Assembly: GCF_965138225.1 (NCBI RefSeq)
Contig: NZ_CBCSAX010000002.1
DNA: 64,000 bases
Origin: Helicobacter_D ganmani
GTDB taxonomy: Bacteria > Campylobacterota > Campylobacteria > Campylobacterales > Helicobacteraceae
Direction: 5' to 3' (one strand)
The translations under genes and the position numbers were made by a program. Below the pieces are notes generated by a model, which made no database searches, was not told where the DNA came from, and saw nothing but the letters and a program-made list of their open reading frames with translations. Within the stretch, counting starts at the first letter, position 1. Every line of letters begins with the position of its first letter. This document shows positions 52,344 through 61,415 of the stretch, in pieces.

Positions 52344-53000
52344 TTGCAAACACTCCATCAAGCGTTATTGCTAAAAAAGCTCTATTTATTGCAATCTTTT
52401 GGATTTGATTATTGTAATCCGCAGTTTTTAGTGCCTACACAAAAAAGATTCCAAAGTCAAAATCAAGGAGATTTGAGGCAATTAATAGAATCTTGCAAGT
52501 TGTGCGCACAAAAAACTTCCTCGCCAAGTGCGGGATTGTGCCATCAAAACTCTAAGCTTGTTTTTCTCTCACTTATGCCTTTATTAGATGCGCAGCTACG
52601 TTTTGCTTCTAAAAGTGCGCAAATGTTGAAAAATATCGTTGAACGCGTTTTTGATATGAGATTGCAAGAGGTTTCTATTTTGTCGCTCTTAAAATGTGAG
52701 ATTCCGCAAAATTCTCAACAAATTTGCATAGAATCGTGTATGGGATATTTTCTCAAACAAATTGAATTTACACAAAGCCCAATCCTTGTTTTGCTTGGAG
52801 CAGAAGCTTATTTTTATCTTACACAAGATGGAAGTGATTATAGAAATGTGCAAGGTAAATTGCTAAAATGGAATCATTTAAAGCTTTTTCCGACCTTTAG
52901 CTTAAACCAACTCCTAAGGCAGCCAAAATTAAAAATCAATGCGCACAAGGAGTTTTTACACCTTAAAGAATTATTAAAGGAAGAGAAACAATGCAATTAA
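52344..53000 (+). CDS. Degenerate family-4 uracil-DNA-glycosylase-fold Fe-S protein
   Basis: Protein of 218 residues whose layout matches family-4 UDG: a CxxC pair (Cys51, Cys54), a conserved VSILSLLKCEIP block (Cys118) and Cys132, enough for a [4Fe-4S] cluster, then a GAEA-type segment and a C-terminal helix. But the catalytic GEAPG motif region reads LSLMPLLDAQ, and the HPS/HPA motif is replaced by FSLN. Glycosylase activity is therefore doubtful. The start is TTG at 52344 after GGGG. The stop overlaps the next gene by ten bases. Confidence 0.55.
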   Translation: MQTLHQALLLKKLYLLQSFGFDYCNPQFLVPTQKRFQSQNQGDLRQLIESCKLCAQKTSSPSAGLCHQNSKLVFLSLMPLLDAQLRFASKSAQMLKNIVERVFDMRLQEVSILSLLKCEIPQNSQQICIESCMGYFLKQIEFTQSPILVLLGAEAYFYLTQDGSDYRNVQGKLLKWNHLKLFPTFSLNQLLRQPKLKINAHKEFLHLKELLKEEKQCN

Positions 53001-54250
53001 AAAACAATTTTAAAAGAGGTTTAAAAAATCTGTGGATTGCACTCATTATCAGTGCATTAGTGATTCCTCCTTTTGCAAATGCAAGCGGTAAATATCTTTC
53101 GCCTCTGCCGCTTCCAAATATGGAAGTGCTGAATGTGGAATCGCAAAAATGTAGCACTAGCTGCCTAAAGGAACTTTTAGAAAAAGAACAGGTTTTTTCT
53201 TTTATTGCAAAAATTGATGAAAACAATCAAAATAAAGAAATGATTGAACAGCTTAATCAGTTTTTATCGCAGCTTGAAATTTCGGAAATTCCTTATTTTT
53301 TGGGTTTGCAAAAATCCTTGTTTCATATTGCCTTGCTATTTCCACGCAAAGCAATTGGACGTTATTCTAGCACAACAATGAATACTATTTTGAGTTATCT
53401 TTTGCTTCAAAGGGGAGGTTTTAACTTTGAAGTTTTTGACTCTCAAGGAGAATCTTTGGAGGATTTGCAAGCAGCATTAGAAAAAATATATGCTAAGGGA
53501 CATCGTCAAGTGATTGCAGTTTTGACGCAAGAGGGAGCGAATCATCTTGCGACAATGCGCAAAGATTTGTCTATTTTTATTCCAAGCGTGCATAAATCTC
53601 AAATTTTGTCCAATGCTAACGATTCCTCTCATCTTATTTTTGGTGGAATTAGCTATGAAGAACAAATTAAAAAATTATCCGAGATTCAACCCCATATTCG
53701 TGCGGCAAGCTTTTATGATTCTGGGAATATTGGTAAGCAAATGCAGCAATACACGCAAGCCTCAAATGAAAATTTACAACTTTCTAAAAGTTTTAGCCTC
53801 AAACAAGGTTCTGAATTGCCAAAGGAAATTAAGGCATTAAGGGGAGCTTTACAGGGAACAAGAATCTTTTTGAATACGCCCATTACAAATTCTAGCATTA
53901 TTCTTTCGCAGCTGACTTATAATAGCATTCGCCCCAATGGAATCTACTCTACGCAAATCAACTACAATCCAAGCTTGCTTTCTATTACGCAAGAGAGGGA
54001 TAGAAAAAATATGTTTATTGCCAATTCCATTGCCCCGCTGGATAGTTTGTTTGTGGAGCAGGCAAAGTTGTTAGATGTGGATTTGGAATATGATTGGATT
54101 AATTATGCTACGGCTTTTGGGATTGAATATTTTTATCGCAAGAGTTCCCCCGGTGCTAAACGATATTTCAAAGAAAGAATCAAGGACAATCAGGTGCAAT
54201 ATAATATTGAAATTCTTACACCTACAAACAATCGTTTCGCGCCTCTTTAA
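52991..54250 (+). CDS. Uncharacterised periplasmic protein
   Basis: Exported protein of 419 residues; a signal anchor or signal peptide lies at about 12-32 (LWIALIISALVIPPFANASG). Alternating alpha/beta sequence (HRQVIAVLTQEGANHLATM and IRAASFYDSGNIGKQMQQY) suggests a two-lobed periplasmic-binding or LpoA-like fold, which is a guess. I do not recognise the family. AAAGGAAG precedes the ATG. The gene overlaps both neighbours, so it belongs to one transcription unit with the UDG-like and metallopeptidase genes. Confidence 0.6.
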   Translation: MQLKNNFKRGLKNLWIALIISALVIPPFANASGKYLSPLPLPNMEVLNVESQKCSTSCLKELLEKEQVFSFIAKIDENNQNKEMIEQLNQFLSQLEISEIPYFLGLQKSLFHIALLFPRKAIGRYSSTTMNTILSYLLLQRGGFNFEVFDSQGESLEDLQAALEKIYAKGHRQVIAVLTQEGANHLATMRKDLSIFIPSVHKSQILSNANDSSHLIFGGISYEEQIKKLSEIQPHIRAASFYDSGNIGKQMQQYTQASNENLQLSKSFSLKQGSELPKEIKALRGALQGTRIFLNTPITNSSIILSQLTYNSIRPNGIYSTQINYNPSLLSITQERDRKNMFIANSIAPLDSLFVEQAKLLDVDLEYDWINYATAFGIEYFYRKSSPGAKRYFKERIKDNQVQYNIEILTPTNNRFAPL

Positions 54251-55041
54251 TGCTGAAAAACTTTAAATTACCTACTGGTTTTCCGCCAAGTCTCGTTTTG
54301 AAAGTGGTTCAAAAAAGGCATTTTAAGCATTTAAAAATGCGATTCTGCGCGGATTCTACCTTGATTGTGAATTTGCCAAGATATGTTAGCAAAAGGGCTT
54401 GTGAGGAATTTATCGCAACAAATTTACAATGGATTTTGAAACATTTTGACACAATCAAGCAACAAGAAGCGAATATTTCTTTGAATCAATTTTATTTGTT
54501 TGGGCAGTGGGTAGAGTTTGAGACGCTTTTGCTTGATAGAGAATTAGAATCTTATTTGCAAAAAAGATTGCAAGATTTTGGCTTTGAGGGAGATTGTGCG
54601 ATTCTTATGCAATTATGGCAAGCGGTGATGCAAGAGAATTTGCTAATGAGTCCGATAGGGGCAAAGTCAAAGCTCCAATCTCTTTTGAGAATGGTTTATC
54701 AAAAAGCTTTGGAATCATATATTTCTTTGCATATTAATGCAATTTCTCAAAAAATGCAGCTTTTTCCAAAGTCTATTTGTTATGGTAAGAGTTATCGCCA
54801 ATTGGGCTGTTGTAGAGCTAAAGACCAATCCGTTCGCTTTAGTTTGCGCTTGGCATTAATGCCGTATTTTTGCATTGATTCTGTGATAATTCACGAGTTA
54901 GCGCATTTGCGTTATCCTCATCACGGGCAGGATTTTTGGAATCTTGTGCGGACATTTGATGACAATCCTCAAGGCATTCAAGAGTGGCTACAAGCCAATT
55001 ATTCACTTAATGCAAGACTTTATCAAAAAATTTTTAAGTAA
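54250..55041 (+). CDS. YgjP-like metallopeptidase domain protein (DUF45/WLM-like)
   Basis: Protein of 263 residues of the family often annotated as predicted metal-dependent hydrolase. The zinc motif is VIIHELAHLRYPHHGQDFW (HExxH plus a third His). Upstream is the family block YGKSYRQLGCCRAKDQSVRF, here with CC where most members have SW. There is no signal peptide. It starts on the stop of the preceding gene (TAATG). Function of the family is unknown. Confidence 0.85.
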   Translation: MLKNFKLPTGFPPSLVLKVVQKRHFKHLKMRFCADSTLIVNLPRYVSKRACEEFIATNLQWILKHFDTIKQQEANISLNQFYLFGQWVEFETLLLDRELESYLQKRLQDFGFEGDCAILMQLWQAVMQENLLMSPIGAKSKLQSLLRMVYQKALESYISLHINAISQKMQLFPKSICYGKSYRQLGCCRAKDQSVRFSLRLALMPYFCIDSVIIHELAHLRYPHHGQDFWNLVRTFDDNPQGIQEWLQANYSLNARLYQKIFK

Positions 55042-55128
55042 AGTCTATTGATTTTGTTCTTATGCAAAACTATGGATTGTTACGAATCACACGCAATTCT
55101 TGCAATGATGAAAAGCGAATCCAATAAA

Positions 55129-56043
55129 TTAATTTAATGAAACTTTGGTGTTAAAAATAATATGTTCTGCTATAGCGCAGATTAGAGGGTGGTTTGCGTA
55201 TTTTTTCAGATAGGTAAGATAAAGCTTGCGTTTGAGTTTCACGCCCGGGACTTTTGTGCTAAAAAATATGCGAGATTGTAGCTCGCTTTTAACTTGTGTA
55301 TAAGGCAAAAAGGCAATATAAGGTATTTTTGATTCTTTGTTTTCTAGCATAAATTGTTTAATCTCATTGAGGCTATCAAAACGCATTTTAACATTTAGCT
55401 GTTCTCTGTTTAGATTGAATGCTTTTAAGTATTTATAAATTTCTGGAATCACTTGTTTTGTCATTTCTAATCCCAACCAAGTATAAGAGTAGAGCTGTTC
55501 ATATCGGATAAGTCGCGGAGGTAGGCTTAGATTGCTAATCAAAACCATTTCATCTTCTAGCCACTCACGATAAATGATTTCTTCATTAGGAATATACGAT
55601 TCCACTAAAGCAAGATTGCAAAGATTATTTTGTAAATCCCTAATGGCTTGCAAGGAAGTGGAAATATAGAAATGTGTGTCGGAATAAATTTTTTGTTGCA
55701 AAGTAGGGAGACATTTAGGAAAAATAGAATGTCCAATTGTGTGAGAACAAGCAATACGAATCGGTTCATCATAATGAATGATTTGCATTATTTGGTGTTG
55801 GTATTTGTGTAAGTTTTTAAGAATTTCTTGCGCAATGAGGAGCAAAATCTCACCCTCTTGCGTGAGGCGAATTTCATTTTTTTTGCGGATAATGATTTTT
55901 GTATTGTAATATTCTTCAATGAATTTGATTTGTTGTGTTACAGCAGGTTGAGAAATACCAAGTTTTGCGGAGGCTTTGGAGAAGCTTTTTTCTTGGACTA
56001 CAACAATAAATGTCTGCAATTTGGTAAAATCACGTAACATCAT
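55129..56043 (-). CDS. LysR-family transcriptional regulator
   Basis: DNA-binding regulator of 304 residues. The N-terminal winged helix-turn-helix (residues 5-65) reads FSKASAKLGISQPAVTQQIK, the usual LysR signature. The C-terminal effector domain follows from about residue 90. It is transcribed divergently from uvrD across 139 bases. LysR targets are usually divergent neighbours, but uvrD is an unlikely target; the effector cannot be predicted. Confidence 0.92.
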   Translation of the reverse strand: MMLRDFTKLQTFIVVVQEKSFSKASAKLGISQPAVTQQIKFIEEYYNTKIIIRKKNEIRLTQEGEILLLIAQEILKNLHKYQHQIMQIIHYDEPIRIACSHTIGHSIFPKCLPTLQQKIYSDTHFYISTSLQAIRDLQNNLCNLALVESYIPNEEIIYREWLEDEMVLISNLSLPPRLIRYEQLYSYTWLGLEMTKQVIPEIYKYLKAFNLNREQLNVKMRFDSLNEIKQFMLENKESKIPYIAFLPYTQVKSELQSRIFFSTKVPGVKLKRKLYLTYLKKYANHPLICAIAEHIIFNTKVSLN

Positions 56044-56119
56044 TTAGAGCCTTTTTAAAATATCTTGAATCTTATTTTAACAAAAAATAATTTATTCTTA
56101 TATTAATATTTAATATTCA

Positions 56120-56147
56120 TTGATGCAAAGATTTTACTTGGTATAAT
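56120..56147 (+). promoter_or_regulatory. Promoter of uvrD
   Basis: TTGATG, 16 bases, then TATAAT, with the -10 extended as TGGTATAAT, 35 bases before the uvrD ATG. Confidence 0.6.
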
Positions 56148-56182
56148 TTCCTTTTTGTTTTTACCAAAATACAAGGGGCTTT

Positions 56183-58330
56183 ATGCAAGATTCTTTTTTA
56201 GAGCAGCTTAATAGTGCGCAACTTGAAGCCGTCAAAACCATTGATGGTGCACTTTTGATTCTCGCAGGGGCAGGCAGTGGCAAGACCAAAACGATTACTA
56301 CGCGTCTTGCTTATTTGATTGATGCAGTTGGGATTCCACCGGAATCTTGTTTGACGCTTACCTTTACTAATAAAGCTGCAGGAGAAATGCAACGACGTGC
56401 TTTAAGTATGATTGATAATCTCTCAACACACCCTCCGTTGCTTTGCACTTTTCATAAGTTTGGTTTGTTGTTTTTGAAGTTTTATATTGTAGAGCTTGGA
56501 CGCAAGGCAAATTTTATTTTAGCAGATAGTGAGGATAGCAAACGCATCATTAAAGAGCTTAATAACGATTTAGCACCTTTGCCTTTAGTGATTAGCGAGA
56601 TTTCGCGCTATAAAAACTCTCAAATCACTCCGCAAGAGGCTTTAAAAAACGCATATAATGCAAATTATGAGCATATTGCCAAAGTGTATAAGGAATATCA
56701 GGAATTTTTGGTGCAAAAAAATATGGTAGATTTTGATGATTTGCTGCTGCTTCCTTTGGAAATTATGCAAAAAAATCCAAAAATTGCAGAAAATGAGAGT
56801 AAAAAATATCAATACATTATGGTAGATGAGTATCAAGATACCAATCATTTGCAATATTTACTGCTCAAACAACTTTGCTCTACGCACCAAAATCTTTGCG
56901 TTGTGGGGGACGATGACCAGAGCATTTATAGTTGGCGTGGGGCAAATATCCAAAATATCTTGCAATTTAGCAAACAATTTCAGGGTGCAAAAGTGATTAA
57001 ACTAGAAAAAAATTATCGCTCCACGCAAGCGATTCTAAAGGCAGCAAATCAACTGATTGCAAACAATAAAGAGCGTTTAGGAAAAGAACTCAAGACGACT
57101 TTGGAAAAGGGCAAACCTGTGGAGATTCTGCATTCTAGTGATGAGCAAGCAGAAGTGCGTAGAGTGGCAACTATCCTTAAAGGTTTGCTAAGTCGTGGAA
57201 TCTCACCCAAGCAAATTGCAGTTTTGTTTCGTGTCAATGCGCTTTCTCGTTCTTTAGAGGAGGGGTTTAACCGCGAAAAGATTCCTTATGTGTTGGTAGG
57301 AGCAATTCGGTTTTATGAAAGAAGCGAGATTAAAGATGTGTTGAGCTATTTGCGTGTGTTAGTGAATTTAGATGATGATTTTTCGCTTACACGCATTCTT
57401 AATAAACCCAAACGCGGAATTGGAAAAACAACAATAGACAAGTTATTGACTTTAACACAAAAATATAATACTAGCATTTTTGGCTTGTTTAACGAATCGC
57501 AAGAAAATGCGCAGAGGCTGCAAGATGTGCAAAACACTTTGAGCCAAAAGGCTTATAAAACGATGAAGGAATTTTTTATCACATTACAAGAATTGCAACA
57601 TAACCTCCAAGAGGCGAGTTTAAACTTCCCTGATGAATTTGAGAGAAGAATTAAGCTTTGTGAGGCATTGGGGCAAAGCCACGAGGAGATTGATAGGGTA
57701 AGCAATATTGAGGAATTTTATGGTGTTTATCGTGAGTTTTTTAAGCAGAATCCCTTAAGCAATTTGGAGGATTTTTTGAATGATTTGGCACTAAGGAGCG
57801 ACCAAGAGGATACAGAAATGCGTCAAGAGAGCAAAGGTATAGAGGGAGTGTCTTGTATGAGTGTGCATTCTAGCAAAGGATTAGAGTTTGATTATGTTTT
57901 TGTGATTGGGCTTGAGGAGGGGTTTTTTCCAATGACGCGAGAGGATAGTAGCCTAGAGGAGGAGAGGCGGTTGGCTTATGTGGCTTTTACAAGAGCTAAA
58001 AAAGAGCTTTATTTGAGTTTTGTGGATTCAAGGTTTTATAGGGGCAATCGGGCGACTTTGCCACCCTCTAAATTTTTAGCTGAAAGCGGAGTGGGTAATA
58101 AGGGGGAAGCAAAACAGCCCAAGCAAAACATCTTCGCTCCTACGATTCGTCGTAGTTTTGTCAATACTTCTAGTGAAAGTGGATTTTCAAAGGGGGATTG
58201 TGTAATGCACAAAATACTTGGTGCGGGTAGGATAGTAGAAGTTAGGCAAGAGGGCAAGACGACTCGGCTGAAAATCAATTTTGGTGGCTTAGAAAAAGAA
58301 ATTTTTAGCGATTTTGTAACAAAGGTATAA
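56183..58330 (+). CDS. uvrD: UvrD/PcrA-type 3'-5' DNA helicase
   Basis: Superfamily-1 helicase used in nucleotide excision repair and replication restart. Motif I is LAGAGSGKTKTITTR, Ia is TLTFTNKAAGEM, II is VDEYQDTN, III is VVGDDDQSIYSWRGA, IV is LEKNYRST, and V/VI are MSVHSSKGLEFDYV and RLAYVAFTRAKKEL. The C-terminal tail has the UvrD/PcrA Tudor-like segment (VMHKILGAGRIVEV). At 715 residues it is of normal length. Confidence 0.95.
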   Translation: MQDSFLEQLNSAQLEAVKTIDGALLILAGAGSGKTKTITTRLAYLIDAVGIPPESCLTLTFTNKAAGEMQRRALSMIDNLSTHPPLLCTFHKFGLLFLKFYIVELGRKANFILADSEDSKRIIKELNNDLAPLPLVISEISRYKNSQITPQEALKNAYNANYEHIAKVYKEYQEFLVQKNMVDFDDLLLLPLEIMQKNPKIAENESKKYQYIMVDEYQDTNHLQYLLLKQLCSTHQNLCVVGDDDQSIYSWRGANIQNILQFSKQFQGAKVIKLEKNYRSTQAILKAANQLIANNKERLGKELKTTLEKGKPVEILHSSDEQAEVRRVATILKGLLSRGISPKQIAVLFRVNALSRSLEEGFNREKIPYVLVGAIRFYERSEIKDVLSYLRVLVNLDDDFSLTRILNKPKRGIGKTTIDKLLTLTQKYNTSIFGLFNESQENAQRLQDVQNTLSQKAYKTMKEFFITLQELQHNLQEASLNFPDEFERRIKLCEALGQSHEEIDRVSNIEEFYGVYREFFKQNPLSNLEDFLNDLALRSDQEDTEMRQESKGIEGVSCMSVHSSKGLEFDYVFVIGLEEGFFPMTREDSSLEEERRLAYVAFTRAKKELYLSFVDSRFYRGNRATLPPSKFLAESGVGNKGEAKQPKQNIFAPTIRRSFVNTSSESGFSKGDCVMHKILGAGRIVEVRQEGKTTRLKINFGGLEKEIFSDFVTKV

Positions 58331-58406
58331 AAATTATAATAATTTGGGATTTGTCCTTGTAGGAGTTTAATATGCCCTCACAGGTGTTAGCGGAGCAATT
58401 TATGTT

Positions 58407-58432
58407 TTAGAATCTTGCTTTAAGATTTCATT
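58407..58432. repeat. Dispersed intergenic repeat fragment
   Basis: TTAGAATCTTGCTTTAAGAT TTCATT (58407-58432) matches the left module of the repeat at 43265. The rest of the gap between uvrD and the outer-membrane protein gene shows no other feature. Confidence 0.4.
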
Positions 58433-58481
58433 ATGGAATCCTTTTTGCTAGAAAGAATGAAAAAGCTAAAAGGATTTTTTT

Positions 58482-59159
58482 ATGATACGCGGATTGTTGC
58501 TGTTGGTATGTTTGATGTCATTTGGGCTAGGTTATGATGAAAGAAGCGGCGAATATTACGCTCCTCAAAGCACCTATCACCCGCTTTATGAAGAGAGACG
58601 CAATCGTCTTTTGGGGATTTATGGGAGTTATAGCAAGTCCGATTCCGACGCAGATTTGCATATTGCTGGCTATGAATCGCAAACGCATAGTTTGAGTGAA
58701 AAGCAATTTGGATTTGGTGTGCAGGCAGGTTATCTTTTGAGTGAAAATCATAGAATCTTGGCGAATTTTGAACATCATTTGAAAAAAAATGGATTCTCTT
58801 ATCAAGTTTTGACACTTGGATTTGCTTGGACGCCAAAGATTCCAAATACCACAGATTGGCGCGCTTTGCTAGGATTAAATGCGGGTTTGGCACAGGCAAA
58901 ATTTGATAGCGGGAGTTTCGTGATTGCAGAAAGTGCAATGGGTTCTCTTGATTATATGGGATTTACTTATGGCGTCAAAGCGGGCGCAATTTATGCTTTG
59001 GGTAATGGTGAGTTGGAGTTTGGAATCCAAGCAAGACGTTTGAATTTTGGCGAAGAAAAAAGTTCTGTTAATATCAATGGCACGGAATCCGCAACAAAAC
59101 TTGATTTAAGTCAAACTTCTTCCATTGATGTGTATGTAGGATATAACTTCTTGTTTTAG
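58482..59159 (+). CDS. Small outer-membrane beta-barrel protein
   Basis: Protein of 225 residues with a signal peptide (LLLLVCLMSFGLGY) and an alternating amphipathic strand pattern. It ends IDVYVGYNFLF with the terminal Phe of outer-membrane barrels. Eight to ten strands would fit, as in OmpA-like or OmpW-like barrels. I do not recognise a named family. It stands alone: uvrD ends 151 bases upstream and the next gene is convergent. Confidence 0.78.
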   Translation: MIRGLLLLVCLMSFGLGYDERSGEYYAPQSTYHPLYEERRNRLLGIYGSYSKSDSDADLHIAGYESQTHSLSEKQFGFGVQAGYLLSENHRILANFEHHLKKNGFSYQVLTLGFAWTPKIPNTTDWRALLGLNAGLAQAKFDSGSFVIAESAMGSLDYMGFTYGVKAGAIYALGNGELEFGIQARRLNFGEEKSSVNINGTESATKLDLSQTSSIDVYVGYNFLF

Positions 59160-59270
59160 ATTCTACGATGAAGTTTGATTTCTGCGGGATTTTGGAATCT
59201 TGCCCTTTCGTAGGAAAAGAGCACGTGTCCTCGCCAAGCGAATTTATAATCAAGTATCAAGAAATCTTTG

Positions 59271-59311
59271 CAATGGAATCTTAAAAAGATTTCAACATTA
59301 TAGATTGCTAC
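59271..59311. repeat. Dispersed intergenic repeat fragment
   Basis: CAATGGAATCTTAAAAAGAT then CATTATAGATTGCTACG; the same modules as at 30901 and 43265, next to the cetA-like stop. Confidence 0.4.
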
Positions 59312-59318
59312 GACTCCT

Positions 59319-60695
59319 TTAATGTTCTTCCAAAAGCGCAATGGTTTGCTTGGAAGCCTCTTCAATATCTTCAAAAGTTTTTACAATGCTTTCGGCAATT
59401 TCTTTTGTCAGCGGGCTTTTGAGTTTTTCTAAGGCTTGATTGGTGTTTTCTAACAGGGTTGCTTTGACTTTATTAAGGCTTGTAATGTCCAAATTTCCGA
59501 TTTGGCTAATAGAATGTTCGTCGTCTAAATATTTAGAAATCGGATTGATTTCTTGGAAATCACATGTTTCTTGCTTGAGATTAAAGCTCAAGTAAAGATT
59601 GGATTTATACACAATGTGTTCTAGTTTGGATACACTCAAAAGGAGCTTGCTTGAGAGCTTGTTAAAGACTTGTTGCAATGTTTGTGTAGTGGATTCCATA
59701 CTGCTAAAGATTTCATTGAAGTCTGTAATAGATTTGTGTGTAGAGTTGGCGAATTCTGATACTTTGCCAAAATTATCTTGGATTCCTGCAATTTCTTGTT
59801 GCATTGTTTGCACAACAATGGAAATATCATTGGTTGCTTTTTGTGTTTTTTCCGCGAGCTTGCGCACCTCATCAGCTACGACAGCGAATCCTCTTCCGTG
59901 TTCTCCTGCGCGCGCGGCTTCAATGCTGGCATTGAGCGCAAGTAAATTAGTTTGATTGGCGATGTCTGCGATGATTTCTACGACGGAATTAATGTCTTTG
60001 GACTTTTGCGTGAAGCTTTCTATTGTTGTTTGATTGTCATTGATAATGTCTGTTAATCTGTCAATAGATTGTGTGATGGAGAGGACATCTTGTTGGGAGT
60101 TTTTGGCTGAAGTTGTAATGTTTATAACATTTTCATCTACAATTCCCATTTGCTGCATATCGCCGTCCAAATCAGAGGAAATTTTGGTTAAATTTTCATT
60201 TTGGCTACCCAAACTCATATCCATAAGCGACTTTGCGAGCGCATTGGAAATATTGTCTTTTGCATTTTCTTTGATTTGTAAAAGGGCGTGGTTGATTGCG
60301 TTAATGTTTGAGATAAATGCACCTTTTAAGCCTTGTGGAATCGCTAGGCGAAAATATTTGCCCTCATTGGAGTATTTAATTGCAGTGGAGATTTCTCGCA
60401 TAAAAGCTTCTAAGTTGTCCGCAACATTGTTTAGGGTATTAGCAATCGTGCAGAGGTCTATATCTCCCTCTACCCTTAAAACGCGCGCTTCAAATTTACC
60501 TTGTTGATAAAGTCTTGAGACTTGTAGTATGGTTTGAATAAGTTGCTCACGTTTTCTAAACTTAAAATATGCCAATGCAAAAATAACACAGGTTAAAACA
60601 AAAAATGCAAGATTGATACTGACGCCTTTTAAAATAACCTCTACGATAAATCCTATCAAACTGACTACGATTCCGCTAAGCAAAAAGATTTTCAT
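59319..60695 (-). CDS. cetA: Energy-taxis transducer CetA-like (MCP)
   Basis: Methyl-accepting chemotaxis protein of 458 residues. Two membrane segments lie at the N terminus (about residues 3-45) with almost no periplasmic part, followed by a HAMP-like region and the signalling hairpin NLLALNASIEAARAGEHGRG FAVVADEVRKLAEKT. C. jejuni CetA has the same size and layout and works with the PAS protein CetB. The start overlaps the cetB-like stop by four bases, so the two are coupled. No ligand-binding domain is present, which supports signalling through the PAS partner. Confidence 0.85.
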   Translation of the reverse strand: MKIFLLSGIVVSLIGFIVEVILKGVSINLAFFVLTCVIFALAYFKFRKREQLIQTILQVSRLYQQGKFEARVLRVEGDIDLCTIANTLNNVADNLEAFMREISTAIKYSNEGKYFRLAIPQGLKGAFISNINAINHALLQIKENAKDNISNALAKSLMDMSLGSQNENLTKISSDLDGDMQQMGIVDENVINITTSAKNSQQDVLSITQSIDRLTDIINDNQTTIESFTQKSKDINSVVEIIADIANQTNLLALNASIEAARAGEHGRGFAVVADEVRKLAEKTQKATNDISIVVQTMQQEIAGIQDNFGKVSEFANSTHKSITDFNEIFSSMESTTQTLQQVFNKLSSKLLLSVSKLEHIVYKSNLYLSFNLKQETCDFQEINPISKYLDDEHSISQIGNLDITSLNKVKATLLENTNQALEKLKSPLTKEIAESIVKTFEDIEEASKQTIALLEEH

Positions 60696-61231
60696 CGGTA
60701 GCCCCCTTCTTTTCCTTCGTTTTGTAGGTTAATCATCAACTCGTCCCACGAAATTTTGTTTTGTTCCAAGAAATTTAGCACAAACTGCACTCCAGCTTCC
60801 ATTCCCTTTTCTTTTTCAATCTCTAAGAGTTTTTGATAAATGCCTAAGCAAGTTTCCACTCCTTTTTTACTTGGGCGTCTGCGCACAGAATAGTAGCTAA
60901 TGACTTCGCCTTTTTCATTATAAGAGGGGGTAATATTTGCAAAAACCCAATAGGTTTTGCCTTGTTTGTTAAGATTGCATACAAAAGCAAAAAATTCAAG
61001 TTTCAATGCCAAAAAATCCCACAATAGTTTAAAAGCACAGCGAGGCATTATGGGGTGGCGAATCAAATTGTGTGGTTTGTGTAAAAACTCCTTTTCGCTA
61101 AAGCCACTAAAAGCGACAAAGTCTTGATTTCCATAAGTAATTCTGCCTTGTAAATCTGTTTTAGAGGTGATGAGTGTATCATCTGCCAAAAAGATTTCAT
61201 CTTGTAAGTCAAAAGCGCGAGTTGTATGCAT
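60692..61231 (-). CDS. cetB: PAS-domain energy-taxis sensor CetB-like
   Basis: Soluble protein of 179 residues with one Aer-type PAS domain: LITSKTDLQGRITYGNQDFV, FSGFSEKEFLHKPHNLIRHP and MPRCAFKLLWD. In E. coli Aer and C. jejuni CetB this domain binds FAD and senses redox state. The 45-residue C-terminal helical tail may contact the transducer. It lies directly upstream of the cetA-like gene. FAD binding is expected by family, not shown. Confidence 0.85.
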   Translation of the reverse strand: MHTTRAFDLQDEIFLADDTLITSKTDLQGRITYGNQDFVAFSGFSEKEFLHKPHNLIRHPIMPRCAFKLLWDFLALKLEFFAFVCNLNKQGKTYWVFANITPSYNEKGEVISYYSVRRRPSKKGVETCLGIYQKLLEIEKEKGMEAGVQFVLNFLEQNKISWDELMINLQNEGKEGGYR

Positions 61232-61415
61232 AGTTTATTTCCCAATCTTGTAAGAATTAAAATTATAATTATTTCACAGACTTGATAAAATGATAATAAA
61301 AGCAATTTTATTTTGGTATTTTATATGGAAGAAACTTTACAAATCCTAACGAAAGTTAAAGCAATTTTTGTATAATTTTGCAAACTAAAATCCACAAATA
61401 AAATGAAGGTTAATA

